This document shows, piece by piece, positions 1 through 10,100 of a stretch of DNA of 28,759 nt (the stretch's first letter is position 1; each line of letters opens with the position of its first letter). The position numbers were made by a program, and so were the translations under genes. The notes under the pieces are model-generated. The model saw only the letters and a program-made list of their open reading frames with translations, did no database searches and was not told the origin of the DNA. Source of the stretch: a virus. The stretch spans positions 1 to 28,759 of the IMG/VR virus record IMGVR_UViG_3300025767_000098; one strand, given 5' to 3'.

Positions 1-995
1 GTGCCACCTGGTTGCCCACGGCCTCCGCCACCGCCACCACCAGCGACAGCGCAGTTAAAATTAGGGTTACCGCCGTTGATGACACCGACACTACCAGCGC
101 CGCCTCCACCACCGCCTCCTGCGGTCGGATATTGAGCGTTTGCGGAGCCGCCATTGCCTCCACTATTATAACCACTACTACCACAACCACCGCATCCTCC
201 GCCAGGTTGTCCTCCGGCGATAGCTGTCCAGTAGTTGAATCCTTGGCAACCAGGATTAATAGCACCTGCTCCACCTCCACCTTGGCCTCCATATGATTGC
301 CAGGAAGCCGCGGTACCAGAAGGAGTATAGGTTGTTACATTACCACCAGGTCCTCCTGGTCCACCGTTACCACCGCCTTGCGACCCGGTCCCAGGCCATC
401 CACCGGATGGACTTTGCTGACCGTTGGGGTTACCATAGTTAAAGTACAATACAGCGGTAGAAGCACCATTACCCCCTGCTCCACCGCTTCCTGCATTACC
501 AGCACTACCAGCGTTACCAGCGGCTCCTCCTGGCAATGTAATTCCTAAGGCAGATGCGCTGTTGCCTGGGTTACCTGCGGTGCCAGCGCTACCAGCGGCA
601 CCAGCTATCCCGGCTTGATCGGGATTATAGCGTCCTGCAGAAGCACCACCGGATCCCCCATTTCGGGGATCGACTTGTACAAAGCCACCAGGTACTGGGG
701 ACCCCGGCCAATATACTCCTCCGCCCCAGGGGAAAACATAATAGTTAGGTGGACTATAGGCCGGAGGTTCATAATATACACCGTATATACATCCTCCGCG
801 ACCACCGGTACCACCACAACCTGTATTACCTGGATTACCTGAATTACCTGAATTACCCGGGGCCCCGTATCCTGAAACTGTAACAGCTCTTACTCCGGGA
901 GGAGCCACAAAAGTACCGCTAGATGTAAAAACCGCGGAACCGGCGGGAACTAGACCTGCTCCTAAAACACCTGATTTACCTGTACCTATTGGCAT
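1..995 (-). CDS. Glycine-rich, collagen-like tail fibre adhesin (3' end outside window)
   Basis: The frame is open from an ATG at 995 to the left edge, 331 codons without a stop, so the C-terminus is missing. The start is supported by GGAG eight bases upstream. Residues 1-42 contain a short beta segment (SSGTFVAPPGVRAVTVSGYG) like the N-terminal part of many Gly-rich phage fibre domains. The rest is dominated by Gly, Asn, Ser, Ala and Pro. Three runs follow a strict G-X-Y triplet pattern (about residues 44-61, 129-146, 157-177); others are poly-Gly. Several Cys lie in GCGG-type contexts. Such composition is known from gp38-type adhesins of T-even phages, whose polyglycine II helices present receptor-binding loops. 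Being last in the tail module fits a receptor-binding role. Adhesin function is inferred; no similarity search was possible. Confidence 0.75.
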   Translation of the reverse strand, partial: MPIGTGKSGVLGAGLVPAGSAVFTSSGTFVAPPGVRAVTVSGYGAPGNSGNSGNPGNTGCGGTGGRGGCIYGVYYEPPAYSPPNYYVFPWGGGVYWPGSPVPGGFVQVDPRNGGSGGASAGRYNPDQAGIAGAAGSAGTAGNPGNSASALGITLPGGAAGNAGSAGNAGSGGAGGNGASTAVLYFNYGNPNGQQSPSGGWPGTGSQGGGNGGPGGPGGNVTTYTPSGTAASWQSYGGQGGGGAGAINPGCQGFNYWTAIAGGQPGGGCGGCGSSGYNSGGNGGSANAQYPTAGGGGGGGAGSVGVINGGNPNFNCAVAGGGGGGGRGQPGG

Positions 996-1010
996 AACTT
1001 AATCTCCAAA

Positions 1011-1601
1011 CTAATTGTAGCAAAACCATCCAGTTATTATATATTTCGGCACCGTACCGTATACAGTGTTACCTCTATGCGTATGTGTGTAAGCAGCCGG
1101 CCAAAATACCGCAGTATTTTCTACAGGACTTATTTTACGCTCTTGATGTATAAACTCTGTTTCTCCACTCGACGGCAGTGTATTTAAATATATCATATAT
1201 ACGATAGCTCGAGAACTACTCGCTCTATCACCATGCTCAGAATGCCACATGTGGTATCCACCACCTCTGGATGTTTTTTGAATTTTAAATGTATTACTTA
1301 CTAATGTTACTGTTTTTAAATATGGATAATGTGTTGTATATTCGTGAAAACATTCATTTAGTGATGACCATATTACACTTTTCGGATTTTCACCATTAAA
1401 TGATTCAGTAAAATACGTGTTCTCTTCATGCAGGTAAACAGCTAAATCGTTTTTCTGTAGTTGATGAGCTCCTTCAGAATCCACGCGACTAACCGCGTAT
1501 TTAATATTCTCTTCAAATTGACTGGTTAAAAAACCGCAAAACTTGTCCGGCAGCACATTATTATATACTGCTATAGCATCATTTATAGATTCAAGCTCCA
1601 T
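1011..1601 (-). CDS. 2OG-Fe(II) oxygenase, prolyl 4-hydroxylase-like
   Basis: A 196-aa protein with the double-stranded beta-helix signature of 2-oxoglutarate/Fe(II) dioxygenases near its C-terminus. Visible ligands are H120-S-E122 (a Glu replaces the more common Asp of HxD), the distal H175 in the HTHRG stretch, and K186 in PKYIITGW as the probable 2-oxoglutarate carboxylate binder, as in prolyl 4-hydroxylases. The family oxidises a substrate side chain while turning 2-oxoglutarate and O2 into succinate and CO2. The gene overlaps the upstream oxygenase by one base (TAATG), so the two are translationally coupled, and the glycine-rich adhesin follows. Substrate unknown; hydroxylation of a virion protein is one possibility. 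Oxygenases of this class are common in marine T4-like phages. Confidence 0.8.
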   Translation of the reverse strand: MELESINDAIAVYNNVLPDKFCGFLTSQFEENIKYAVSRVDSEGAHQLQKNDLAVYLHEENTYFTESFNGENPKSVIWSSLNECFHEYTTHYPYLKTVTLVSNTFKIQKTSRGGGYHMWHSEHGDRASSSRAIVYMIYLNTLPSSGETEFIHQERKISPVENTAVFWPAAYTHTHRGNTVYGTVPKYIITGWFCYN

Positions 1602-2191
1602 TATCTAAACCTCGGTCCATTTATCCACGCTACCATCGACTGTCGACTACCCTTTGTTACAGGCTGTACTCTATGTAATCTATATGAAGGAAAGATAATC
1701 ATATCCCCTCTTCTTTTCGGACACTGTAGTACATTAGTACACCCTGCATGCATTACCTCAAAGTCACCGCCTTCGTATTCTTGAGGATCTGATAATTGTA
1801 ATGCGAAAGACAGTTTTCGGGCAAAACCATCACCAGCGTCAACATGCCATTCATATTTACCTCTTTGCGTAGCATCATAATTAGCTAATTGCATCATTTG
1901 AAAATCAGTTAAATCATAATTATAATAATGATAATTAACTCTTTTTATAATCTCTACAACTCTGTCATATGCCCACCGAAACTCTTCAGGGTTAAGCCAT
2001 GATATCTTTGTAACTCTCGTTTCCGGTTTAACACCGCCACCAGGAGCTTCATCACCAACCATAGCTACATCCTGAGACTTTTTTGCTTCAGCCTGAAGTA
2101 TGTCAAGCTCTTCGTTAGAGAACGCGTCCTGCCAATGCACAAAACTGGGACCTATTTCCCAGTAATGCCCTGTAGATTGCTTAAATTCCAT
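1601..2191 (-). CDS. 2OG-Fe(II) oxygenase, PKHD-type hydroxylase-like
   Basis: A 196-aa protein with a complete facial triad and cosubstrate residue: H116-V-D118 in YEWHVDAGDG, distal H173 in YRLHRVQPV, and R183 in KGSRQS. The EGGDFEVM stretch and the RRGDMIIFPS strand before the distal His are typical of PKHD/PiuC-type dioxygenases. It differs from the downstream oxygenase in triad (HxD against HxE) and in cosubstrate residue (Arg against Lys), so the pair is not a simple recent duplication. The upstream gap (2192-2244) is AT-rich, with only a weak GAGA-type ribosome site and no late-promoter consensus that I could see. Substrate unknown. Confidence 0.82.
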   Translation of the reverse strand: MEFKQSTGHYWEIGPSFVHWQDAFSNEELDILQAEAKKSQDVAMVGDEAPGGGVKPETRVTKISWLNPEEFRWAYDRVVEIIKRVNYHYYNYDLTDFQMMQLANYDATQRGKYEWHVDAGDGFARKLSFALQLSDPQEYEGGDFEVMHAGCTNVLQCPKRRGDMIIFPSYRLHRVQPVTKGSRQSMVAWINGPRFR

Positions 2192-2244
2192 AGTTCAATC
2201 TCAACATTAAAAATAACTAATCATAAACAAAAGCTAATTAAAAA

Positions 2245-2490
2245 TTAACTGTCGCTTGTCTCAACATAAGCAAGTAACTCGTCTGCAAGTGTAATAACAC
2301 TGCTTGCTGTAACATCAGTAGCTTCAGAGCTTGTCAGTAAGCGACGGTTTTCAAAAATTATAGCTTGAGCCTGTCGTAGCGCGTTTTCTTTGCGTTCTCG
2401 ACGTCGGATCTCAGTATTCGATAAATCACTAGCAGCATGCAGAGCCGCCTGATATTCTACTTCGTTTTGCTGGATTTCAGTAAGTGCCAT
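2245..2490 (-). CDS. Small hypothetical protein in the tail fibre module
   Basis: An 81-aa protein, acidic towards the C-terminus. The first 55 residues look like a charged amphipathic helix with a basic patch (EIRRRERKENALRQAQ); the remainder is Ser/Thr/Val-rich. There is no signal peptide, membrane segment or recognised motif. A good AGGAGA ribosome site precedes the ATG. It lies between the short tail-associated protein and the oxygenase pair, in the same orientation, so a virion or fibre-assembly role is possible, but I do not recognise a family. Confidence 0.6.
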   Translation of the reverse strand: MALTEIQQNEVEYQAALHAASDLSNTEIRRRERKENALRQAQAIIFENRRLLTSSEATDVTASSVITLADELLAYVETSDS

Positions 2491-2518
2491 GATTGTTGTC
2501 TCCTAGACTATTGTTTTA

Positions 2519-2950
2519 TTATGCTGATACATTTGTCATTGGTACACTTGCATACCAAGTTGATCCGCCATCGGGTGAAAAGAAAAACCATACGTCAACT
2601 GCGTTCGCACCTGTACTTCTGCTCACCGTTCCATTCGGATACTTTACTGTACCTCCAGTAGACCAGGCTACAGTTCTACCTGCAGAACCGTCATTTGTTA
2701 AAATTAAAACAAATGAACTTGATGCTGCATTAGCATTTGAGACGGTGAAGGTGCAGTTGCCTGTAAGTGTTGCTGTGTATACAGTACCAAGGCTAAGATC
2801 AATAGTCTTAGCAGTACCTGTATTACCGAGGGCGGTTACTGTTTCTTGGATATCAGCAAGATTTGCTGTTCCGGCTAGAGTTAGCGCTGCGATATTTGTT
2901 AGATTACGGCTGTCATCCACAACCGTAGTGCCTGATACTTTAATTGCCAT
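2519..2950 (-). CDS. Small tail fibre or tail-associated beta-structured protein
   Basis: A 143-aa protein with a fibre-like opening (MAIKVSGTTVVDDSRNLTNI) seen in many marine myovirus tail proteins. A Thr/Ser/Gly/Val-rich, probably all-beta body follows, with a KTIDLSLGTVYTATLTGNCTF stretch and a FFFSPDGGSTWYAS segment near the end. The start codon has a GGGAGA ribosome site, and a GATAAATA late-promoter-like element lies about 30 nt upstream in the duplicated 59-bp unit. It probably belongs to the distal tail or fibre apparatus; the exact role is unknown. Confidence 0.65.
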   Translation of the reverse strand: MAIKVSGTTVVDDSRNLTNIAALTLAGTANLADIQETVTALGNTGTAKTIDLSLGTVYTATLTGNCTFTVSNANAASSSFVLILTNDGSAGRTVAWSTGGTVKYPNGTVSRSTGANAVDVWFFFSPDGGSTWYASVPMTNVSA

Positions 2951-2966
2951 CTTCGTCTCCCGACTA

Positions 2967-3084
2967 TTAGCAGTTAGATTTATTTATCTATTTTCTAACT
3001 GTATTATTCTCTTTTCTAGTTCTTGTTAGCAGTTAGATTTATTTATCTATTTTCTAACTGTATTATTCTCTTTTCTTGTTCTTG
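2967..3084. repeat. 59-bp tandem duplication at the 3' end of the S74 fibre gene
   Basis: Two head-to-tail copies, 2967-3025 and 3026-3084, differ at one base by eye (A at 3018, T at 3077). On the minus strand each copy holds the last 13 sense codons of the S74 fibre, its stop, and about 17 bases beyond. Only the copy at 3026-3084 is used by the fibre gene. The other is an untranslated echo encoding QELEKRIIQLENR and a stop. Each unit also holds GATAAATA and an 8-bp inverted repeat (CAGTTAGA / TCTAACTG, 15-nt loop). Confidence 0.95.
2981..2988 (-). promoter_or_regulatory. T4-like late promoter -10 element (GATAAATA)
   Basis: One mismatch from the T4 late consensus TATAAATA, placed 30 nt before the ATG at 2950. 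An identical element in the second repeat copy lies at 3040-3047 and overlaps the stop of the S74 fibre gene. The spacing suits the small tail protein gene downstream. Confidence 0.45.
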
Positions 3085-3858
3085 TATGCCCTTAATTAAT
3101 AATGCTATTAAAGGTATATATGATACTGCTTTTTTACCGTTTTCACTATCAGATACCAATTCAGGCATGATAGTCTCTAGTTCTTGTGCTATTAAACCGT
3201 AAGATTTTTTATCTGTATCTTTCCAAGTAAAGCCAACAGGGTTTAATACGTTTAATATAGTAATACCTGGAGCAGGCTCAATATTATCTTTTAATGTAAT
3301 ATCTGAGGTATTATTAATATTATTAGCTTCAAGTAACGGTGCGGTAACTTTACCAGCAAAACCAGCGCCTGATGTACCTGTAATTTGACCAGTACTTAAC
3401 GCTGTTAATGTTCCAACTGAAGTAATATTAGGTTGAGCTGCAGTAGACAGTGTACCGGATATTGTTGTACCAGATAATGTATTAGCTGTAAATCTAGGTG
3501 CCGTTACAAGACCAGCAAAACCAGCGCCTGATGTACCTGTAATTTGACCAGTACTCAGCGTTGTTAATGTTCCAACTGAAGTAATATTAGGTTGAGCTGC
3601 AGTTGATATGGTACCTGTTAGAGTGTTAGCAGCAAATACAGGTGCAGTAACAGCCCCTGCAAAACCAGCATTATCTGCTGTTAAAGTACCTGATACTGTA
3701 ACTGCGTTGTTGAATGTATTCAACGTACCAGTAAACGTATTGTTTGATGCCAGACCCGCAGCTTGCGTGTTTATCTGGTTAGTGCGTATACGCCAAGTGT
3801 TAAACGTATCACTAAGAGCAACGTTCGCGACTGGGGAACCTGAGTCAAACAGTGCCAT
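3043..3858 (-). CDS. Tail fibre protein with C-terminal S74 intramolecular chaperone domain
   Basis: A 271-aa fibre protein. Residues 1-30 are a short phage-fibre start (MALFDSGSPVANVALSDTF). The middle is Thr/Gly/Ala-rich with a 53-residue repeat containing TAAQPNITSVGTLT and GTSGAGFAG. From about residue 185 the protein is a compact S74 peptidase domain: S185-D-I-T-L-K190-DNIEP, then the GLIAQELE helix and a terminal coiled coil (EQEKRIIQLENR). In this family the domain trimerises and folds the shaft, then cuts itself off in front of the Ser using a Ser/Lys pair; cleavage between T184 and S185 is predicted. It starts with an AGGA ribosome site and has a late-promoter-like AATAAATA about 32 nt upstream. 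Its 3' end is tandemly duplicated downstream. Confidence 0.85.
   Translation of the reverse strand: MALFDSGSPVANVALSDTFNTWRIRTNQINTQAAGLASNNTFTGTLNTFNNAVTVSGTLTADNAGFAGAVTAPVFAANTLTGTISTAAQPNITSVGTLTTLSTGQITGTSGAGFAGLVTAPRFTANTLSGTTISGTLSTAAQPNITSVGTLTALSTGQITGTSGAGFAGKVTAPLLEANNINNTSDITLKDNIEPAPGITILNVLNPVGFTWKDTDKKSYGLIAQELETIMPELVSDSENGKKAVSYIPLIALLIKGIQEQEKRIIQLENR
3352..3603 (-). repeat. Direct repeat inside the S74 fibre gene (159-bp period)
   Basis: Two 93-bp segments, 3352-3444 and 3511-3603, differ at three positions by eye and are spaced by 159 bp (53 codons). They encode the two near-identical shaft repeats with TAAQPNITSVGTLT and TGQITGTSGAGFAG. A weaker, older copy of the GFAG segment lies further upstream in the gene. 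In-frame spacing allows the shaft to gain or lose units by recombination. Confidence 0.9.
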
Positions 3859-3888
3859 CTTGGATTCCTATTCTTTTATCTTAATATA

Positions 3889-4107
3889 TTATTTATTCAG
3901 AATTTTTGTAAGCATATCTTTAATATCTTGCATTTCATGCTTTATATTATTTATCTCTTCTGACAATGCGCTTACTGTATTCTGCTGTGATTTACTGTAC
4001 TCTCTCTGCCGTCTATAGGCATTGAGAGCTTCATTATCTACACTAATAATACCCTTATTACTCATGTCTCGAACATAGCCGGGATTATTTTCTACTTTTT
4101 TATACAT
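3889..4107 (-). CDS. Small conserved-type protein with C-terminal coiled coil
   Basis: A 72-aa protein. Residues 1-30 (MYKKVENNPGYVRDMSNKG) look like an attachment segment. Residues 38-72 form a heptad-patterned helix (VSALSEEINNIKHEMQDIKDML). Short proteins of this form sit beside the large baseplate protein in other marine T4-like phages, from memory. The start follows the DUF4815 gene by two bases, with a weak AGG ribosome site. Its last codons, N-K-stop, also form the AATAAATA of a late-promoter-like element for the fibre gene. Function not known; a trimeric adaptor between baseplate and fibre would fit. Confidence 0.65.
   Translation of the reverse strand: MYKKVENNPGYVRDMSNKGIISVDNEALNAYRRQREYSKSQQNTVSALSEEINNIKHEMQDIKDMLTKILNK
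3890..3897 (-). promoter_or_regulatory. T4-like late promoter -10 element (AATAAATA) before the S74 fibre gene
   Basis: It reads GAATAAATA on the minus strand, is built from the final AAT AAA TAA codons of the coiled-coil gene, and lies 32 nt before the fibre ATG at 3858. It has one mismatch from TATAAATA. Confidence 0.45.
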
Positions 4108-4109
4108 AA

Positions 4110-7100
4110 TTATGCCTGCAACGCGATAGCCATCATCTCATCAACCTTAGGTACTACGCCTGATGATTGGGCAGTTAACACTATCTTTATCGCAAGATAC
4201 TTGTAGCCGGTATACGCTACGCCTTGATTGTTAGTATATTGTATCTCGTTGCCTGCACCGGAAAGATTAGCGGCAGGAACTTCAAAGTCAAAGATTTTAA
4301 AGTCGTTTTCGTTTTCTGGAGATGAGAACACAGTTGAGACTGTAGTCTGATCCATAAGAACCCACGATCGATCGTCAAAGGCATCACTGTCATCTTTATT
4401 GAGTATCTTGTAGTATACACTTATACCTGTTGTTGAAGGCTTATAGGCACTCAATCTCACTCTAATATCTTCAGCATCTTGACCATCAGCTAACGATAAT
4501 GTTCTTGTTATATATCTTGCCAACGCATTACCACTGTTGGCGTTTGTTTCACCTGTAGTATCGTTGTTGACTGTATTATTAACAAGCGTAAGATTTACTC
4601 TTTCAAGGTCAACAACTGGTCCAATGGCAGGATTTGACGTTGATAAAGTGTATCTTACCTCTGCAGACTTCTCACCTGAGATATTACTGGCCTCAAGCGT
4701 TTTACCGAGTACATACTTCGGAGTACGGAAGTTTGTATTATGATTAATATTAGCTGCTCTGTAGGACGTGTCCCTAACAGAAGGCGAAGTATTAAATCTA
4801 CCCGTGGAAGATAAAGCAGTCTCCTCAAAAACAAGAGCGCCTGTATTGAGTCTCATCGTATCAACTTCAATATGATCCAAACTCTTGATTGCTACAGTAC
4901 TGCCAGATAACTGTCCCTTGATCTGCATACCGCTAGCAAACGTACCAGATGCGTTTTCTAAGTGTAGTACAGTGTTGCCACTGTGGTTGACGTTATCGAA
5001 ATAAATTACTTGTCCAGATGGAGTAGATTCACTGTGAATAACAGCATGTGGCTCTTGCTTCACGCCGTTTATTACTACATTCACTCTCTCTCCTGCTGCG
5101 AACTTACTAGATGTCGAAACATCCTTGAGTATGACCGTATTAGAGCTTTGTGATACAACAAGTCCGTTGGCACCCGACGTGTTACCAACGAGTACAAAGT
5201 TAGCATTTACAGAGAGTACTGAATTATTAATTAATGTAGTCTCTCCTAAGATTTGCTCACCTACTGTAGTAAATGTATTCGAGCCTGTAATCTGGAAGAA
5301 TTCCCTATCTTCATTTTTGAATACAGCTGTACCTGTAGTGTTGCGAGCAAAGTTAGCAACGTATAAGTTGAACTTGATATCCTCTTCCTGGATCGGAGAC
5401 CACTGTCGATCATTAGATGAAGCGAATAATGTACCAACGTATGGTTGCTTGCTTATTCTCTCTCCGCTTATAAGATCAACGCCACCCAATCTTGATACAA
5501 ACAAGGAGGTGTTCGGGTTATTTGCCCCAGGCTTAACTACTATGGCGTACTCTTTATTGGCTGCCAAGAATATTGGCGATGAGAAGTATACTGGAGTAGC
5601 TGCGCCACTGTTGTCCGATACATTAATATCGGAAGCTTCAAGTGTAACTCGTGAAAGAGGGACTATTCTATCTGTAATATAAGCACCAGATGGACCTACT
5701 TCTCTTATCTCGACAAACACAGGGCGCGTATCATCCTTAGTCGCAAAGAAAAGATCAATCTTAGTTAAGTATACGCCTGACGTTAGAGTAAAGTTGTTAA
5801 AATTACCCACCGTGAACGTCTGCGCGACAGGATCAACCGCATGGTCATATCCCGGGAAGTTTAGATTTTGCTGACGTCTAAACTCCGCCACCTGCTCTGG
5901 AGTAGCGTTAACAGGCTCAAAATCTTCTGCAAAACCTGCATCAGCGTCCCACGTGTCTGTAAGATTTCTAACATTGACACGAGCGGTTCCGTCAGGGTTT
6001 TTACCAGGAGTCAACTCAACGACGTGGCCTGACAGTCGTACATCCTGGCTATCTACTGAAGTGATAGTTCGAGTATCAGTTACGGACACCTGTACAGTCT
6101 CATACGTGCGCGTAGAGATTATAGTGTCTTGTACAGTCTGCGTAGATCCACGAGACGTATATGTAGCCTCGCCTGATGTTGTTACAAGACCAGTACCTGT
6201 TTCGTTTTGAGCATTGTCTGAGAGTCTAAATCTTCTTGATCCAGATCTAAATCTTATAGAATTGTCACTTGGTACTCTAAAGTTACAGTAAATATCACCG
6301 TTATTGTCAGAGACAATATTACCACCCTCGGATCCTGTACTTGTAAACGAAGAGTTTGTTGGAGTAATGTAGGCGGATACGTCAACACCATCAAAGAAGG
6401 CATAAAGCCTGGCATTGGGTTTGAATCCTCTACCAGTCACGTTGACTATGCGAGAACGCATAAACGGAATAACATCAGTATTGATTACATTAGAGCCCGC
6501 TTTACGAGTTGTAGTTCTTGGAACAACCCTTGACTGTATGCCTCTTCTTACCTGCTGCTCTGTGACTGACGTTACAATAGTTTGATACTCGCCAGCCTTT
6601 ACAACTCGACCGTTGGGTCCATCAGCTCCCCCTAAAGGAATGTTTCCTTCAATCTTAACGGTGATATCACCGACATCTTCAGTAGGTGATCCTGACCATA
6701 TGGTTTCCCAGTTGCCCCAGTCTGTCGTCCAACTGGCACTTCCTACAGCAATATTATCATTGACGTTATCTTCATTGATAACAAGATCTGGAGCTTTGAC
6801 TGTATCTGTCCAGAAGTCAGTATCCGGAGACAGAGTAACTTGCCCCATGAAGCTCCAGAATAGACCAGCCGCATTTCTTGTTGTGGATGCGTATGGCTGA
6901 TTAATAACACGTTTGTGTGCATAATCAATAGATGCCAATTTACCATCTGGGGGCGTATACACTGCACTTATTGTGCCAGACGACGTACTGGATCCACCTG
7001 TTGCTGTTGCACTGATAGCAAAAGTACCAGATACATTTTCGAGATACAGTCTCCTACCCACTTGATAAACTAGCTTACCAGAGGCAGCACCGGCTGTAAC

Positions 7101-10100
7101 CGTCTCTCCAACAGTAAAAGTGTCTGATCCACCGACAGTAATTCTTGCATCATTCGGCTTAATAATGACGTTGCTGCTGTTGCTGGATTGGAACTCCATA
7201 TCAATATTGTTTAAAGTGAATGGAGGTCTGAGCTCGCCTCTCGTTCTATCAATAGAGATTTTGTAGTTAGGATCAATGACGTTACCAATATTGTGACCGG
7301 AGAAGTTATCAACCATCACACCATTTTTAAATCTATCTACGCCCGCGCCTGTAGCAAACTTTAAGTTAGTAGCTTCGTTCTCGAGCAAGGATAGTCTAGT
7401 GTAGTATTCTACTTTATCCAATCTATCTTTGATTCGACCAATGTCTCGCATTGTGTATCTTTCAATTCTTGTAGGTATTACCTTACAAGCAAGATCACTA
7501 CGATCATACTCTTGTCCTACAAATGAAGATAGCGATGGATATGGGGTTACGACTATTTGAGCAAGAGGAAGATGACCATCAGGCTCTTCAGGATATGCAG
7601 GTTGGATTCCAGGTTGACCACTAGTAATCTTAAGACTACCAGCTGAATCCATAGTTAGTATGTCGCGACGAGACAGGTAGTAGTCGAGGTCAAAATTAGC
7701 AGTATCGTTTGGTGACATGAACTTCAAGCCACCCGCAGGAGACGTAATAGTACTTCCTTCGGACGGATTGGTTGTTATATTAGACAACGAAGCTACATTG
7801 TTCGCCGTATCTTGAATCCTTGGTCTGATATCAATACTGTTTCTGAGGTCATATGATCTACCATTGATAGGGGATCGATATATTGGTATTTCTTGTGTTG
7901 TAATAGCAGTGGTGTTAGCAATATTATTATCATCGATAGGATACGAATCTACTGAGAAGTATCCAATACCCTGAGATGTATCGTGATCAAAGTAGTTGAG
8001 TTTAACGAGATAAACATCCCCGGCTGAAGCAGTCTTACCAGGAGCAAGTTGAAGTTTGCCGTGCTTGTAGAGGTTGTCCGTCTGACCCGAATTCACAATA
8101 AAGTTTGATGTTACATCTTCGCCTTCTGTAACTGTAGTAAACAATGTGTTACTAGTTTTCTTTCTCACCTCGATTAGCTTGTGTACATCCGACAGACCGA
8201 GATTCCAAGGACCCGTTGTATTCGTAGAGCCATCAGACTGGTTAACCGTGAGTTGTACATATCGATTAGATCGATAATCTTTGCCAATCTCTCGTCCATC
8301 GATCTTATTAAGCTTTGTTATAACAGTGGCAGAGACTGTGGCACCCAGTGTCTCTTGAATGTCAAACGAAGCACCGGTTGTCGATGTAATATTAATTTGT
8401 CTCTCTGTACCATCGCCACCAGCACCTGCCATATCAATTACTTGACCTGGAAGGAACTCTTTAGTAATATTCTGGGAACTAATGCCAGCTAAAGCGCTTT
8501 GTTGAGTGCTGAGAGTCGTTGAGGTTACAGCGGTGACAAGGAACGTGTTAGCATAGCTTGCAAACTTAATTCTATCCCCGATATTGAACTTTGTATCCGC
8601 ACTTGTCAAACCCGTGACGGTGTTTGCCCCACCAGTCATCGAACCCGTATCCACAGTACCAGCGCTAGACGCAGCACCATTTAATACAACGTGGAAGTTT
8701 GTACGAGTATTTGTATCTGATATAACGCCTGTTCCAAAGGGGAATCTCTCGTCAGCGGCACCCGTAGCTACGCTGAACGTACCATCTGTAGCGATAGTTA
8801 CGTCAAATTCTTTCAAGAATGTAAAGTTGGTATCTAGATTACCTGTAGTGTCTCTAATTGTCTTTACACTATCAATAGGTAAACGGTAGATGGCTCGGTT
8901 AAAGTCTATCTCTTGAAGTGCAGTTACACCACTAGAAAGAACAATGTCTGCTACAGCATTGGCTTGCGATGATGCACTGTTGTCAATGTGTATTGATTGG
9001 ACATTAGACAAAGTATTGCTAGTAGTTTCTATATCATAGAGATATAGATTGTAACGAGCTTCGGCAGAACCTTTTGTTCCCGATACGTAGTCGATTGCTC
9101 GAACTCTTGCCGTACCAATTTCTTCACCTGTCAGTGCTGCAGAGCCAGAGAATATATTGTTGGAAACAGCTCGACTTGCAGTACTTCTGAGAGACACTTT
9201 GCTGTGTGTGTTAACGTCCCATACTCCAGCAACTTCTTTAACAACAACATAATTACCATAGTTAGATGTTATTGCAACGTCTTCTATAGATTCAGTTGAT
9301 GTCGACTTAGGGATGCTGATAGGGAGAGTTTGAAGAATCTCATAATCATATCCTTTAACAAATGCTTTACCAGGTTCCACATCGACAACTAACTTGGACG
9401 CACTGCCTCCATTGCCTGATGTGTACTTACCTTGATTGTTTGCTTGATTGAGATGCTCTCTAATTCTTACATCCAAGCCCTCAACGACAAAGTTACCGCT
9501 TGTGTTAAAAGAACGGCGGGCGAGGTGCTCGTTGACCTTTGCATATTCGGTTTTCGGTCTATTTGATACAAGGAACCCGTTATCTATTCTCGTAATTTCA
9601 ACAAAATTTGTACCGGTATTAGCTGTAGGAGCATACTTTACAAGGGTAGGAGTTAGCTTGAGTCTGGCTGCACCAGGAGCAGCATAGTTGTAAGAGCCGC
9701 TTGCTGGATCCAGCAACGTTGAGTCTTCTTGCTCCGTAACAATGGATTCTACAATTTCAAGTCCTATCTTGTAAGAACTATAAGTGTTGTACTTACCAAG
9801 AATAATAGATTGGGGCTCTACTCTAATAAAGTGATCTTTAGCAAATATAATACCCTCGCTTATAGAGACGCGAGTTGTTGTACCTGTAGAGGATGATCCG
9901 GAAGCAACGTTAGCGGTGAATCCTCCGGTATTAGCTGTTAATATCTCTCCGTGAGTAAATGCAGTATTACCTACTGTACTTATAGAACCGGTATCGATAT
10001 ATTTAACGTACAAAGTCTTGAGGTTTGGATCTTCGGCTTCTGATCCCGTATCTGAATCCAACACTACAGCTGTTGCATTCGATGTAGATCCAATAACTTG

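Noticed and set aside
12-842. Several plus-strand ORFs (Thr/Ser-rich products) opposite the adhesin
   Set aside because: They are antisense to the Gly codon repeats of the minus-strand adhesin; composition mirrors GGT/GGA complement and no start has a ribosome site.
2971-3001. CAGTTAGA/TCTAACTG hairpin as a terminator
   Set aside because: Stem of 8 AT-rich bp with a 15-nt loop and no following U-run on the minus strand; kept only as part of the repeat.
2493-3029. 178-aa plus-strand ORF across the small tail protein and the duplication
   Set aside because: Antisense to a real gene and to the duplicated fibre end; product has no recognisable features.
5125-5682. 185-aa plus-strand ORF within the DUF4815 gene
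   Set aside because: It lies wholly antisense inside a well-supported 2098-aa gene; low-complexity product, no ribosome site, no family resemblance.
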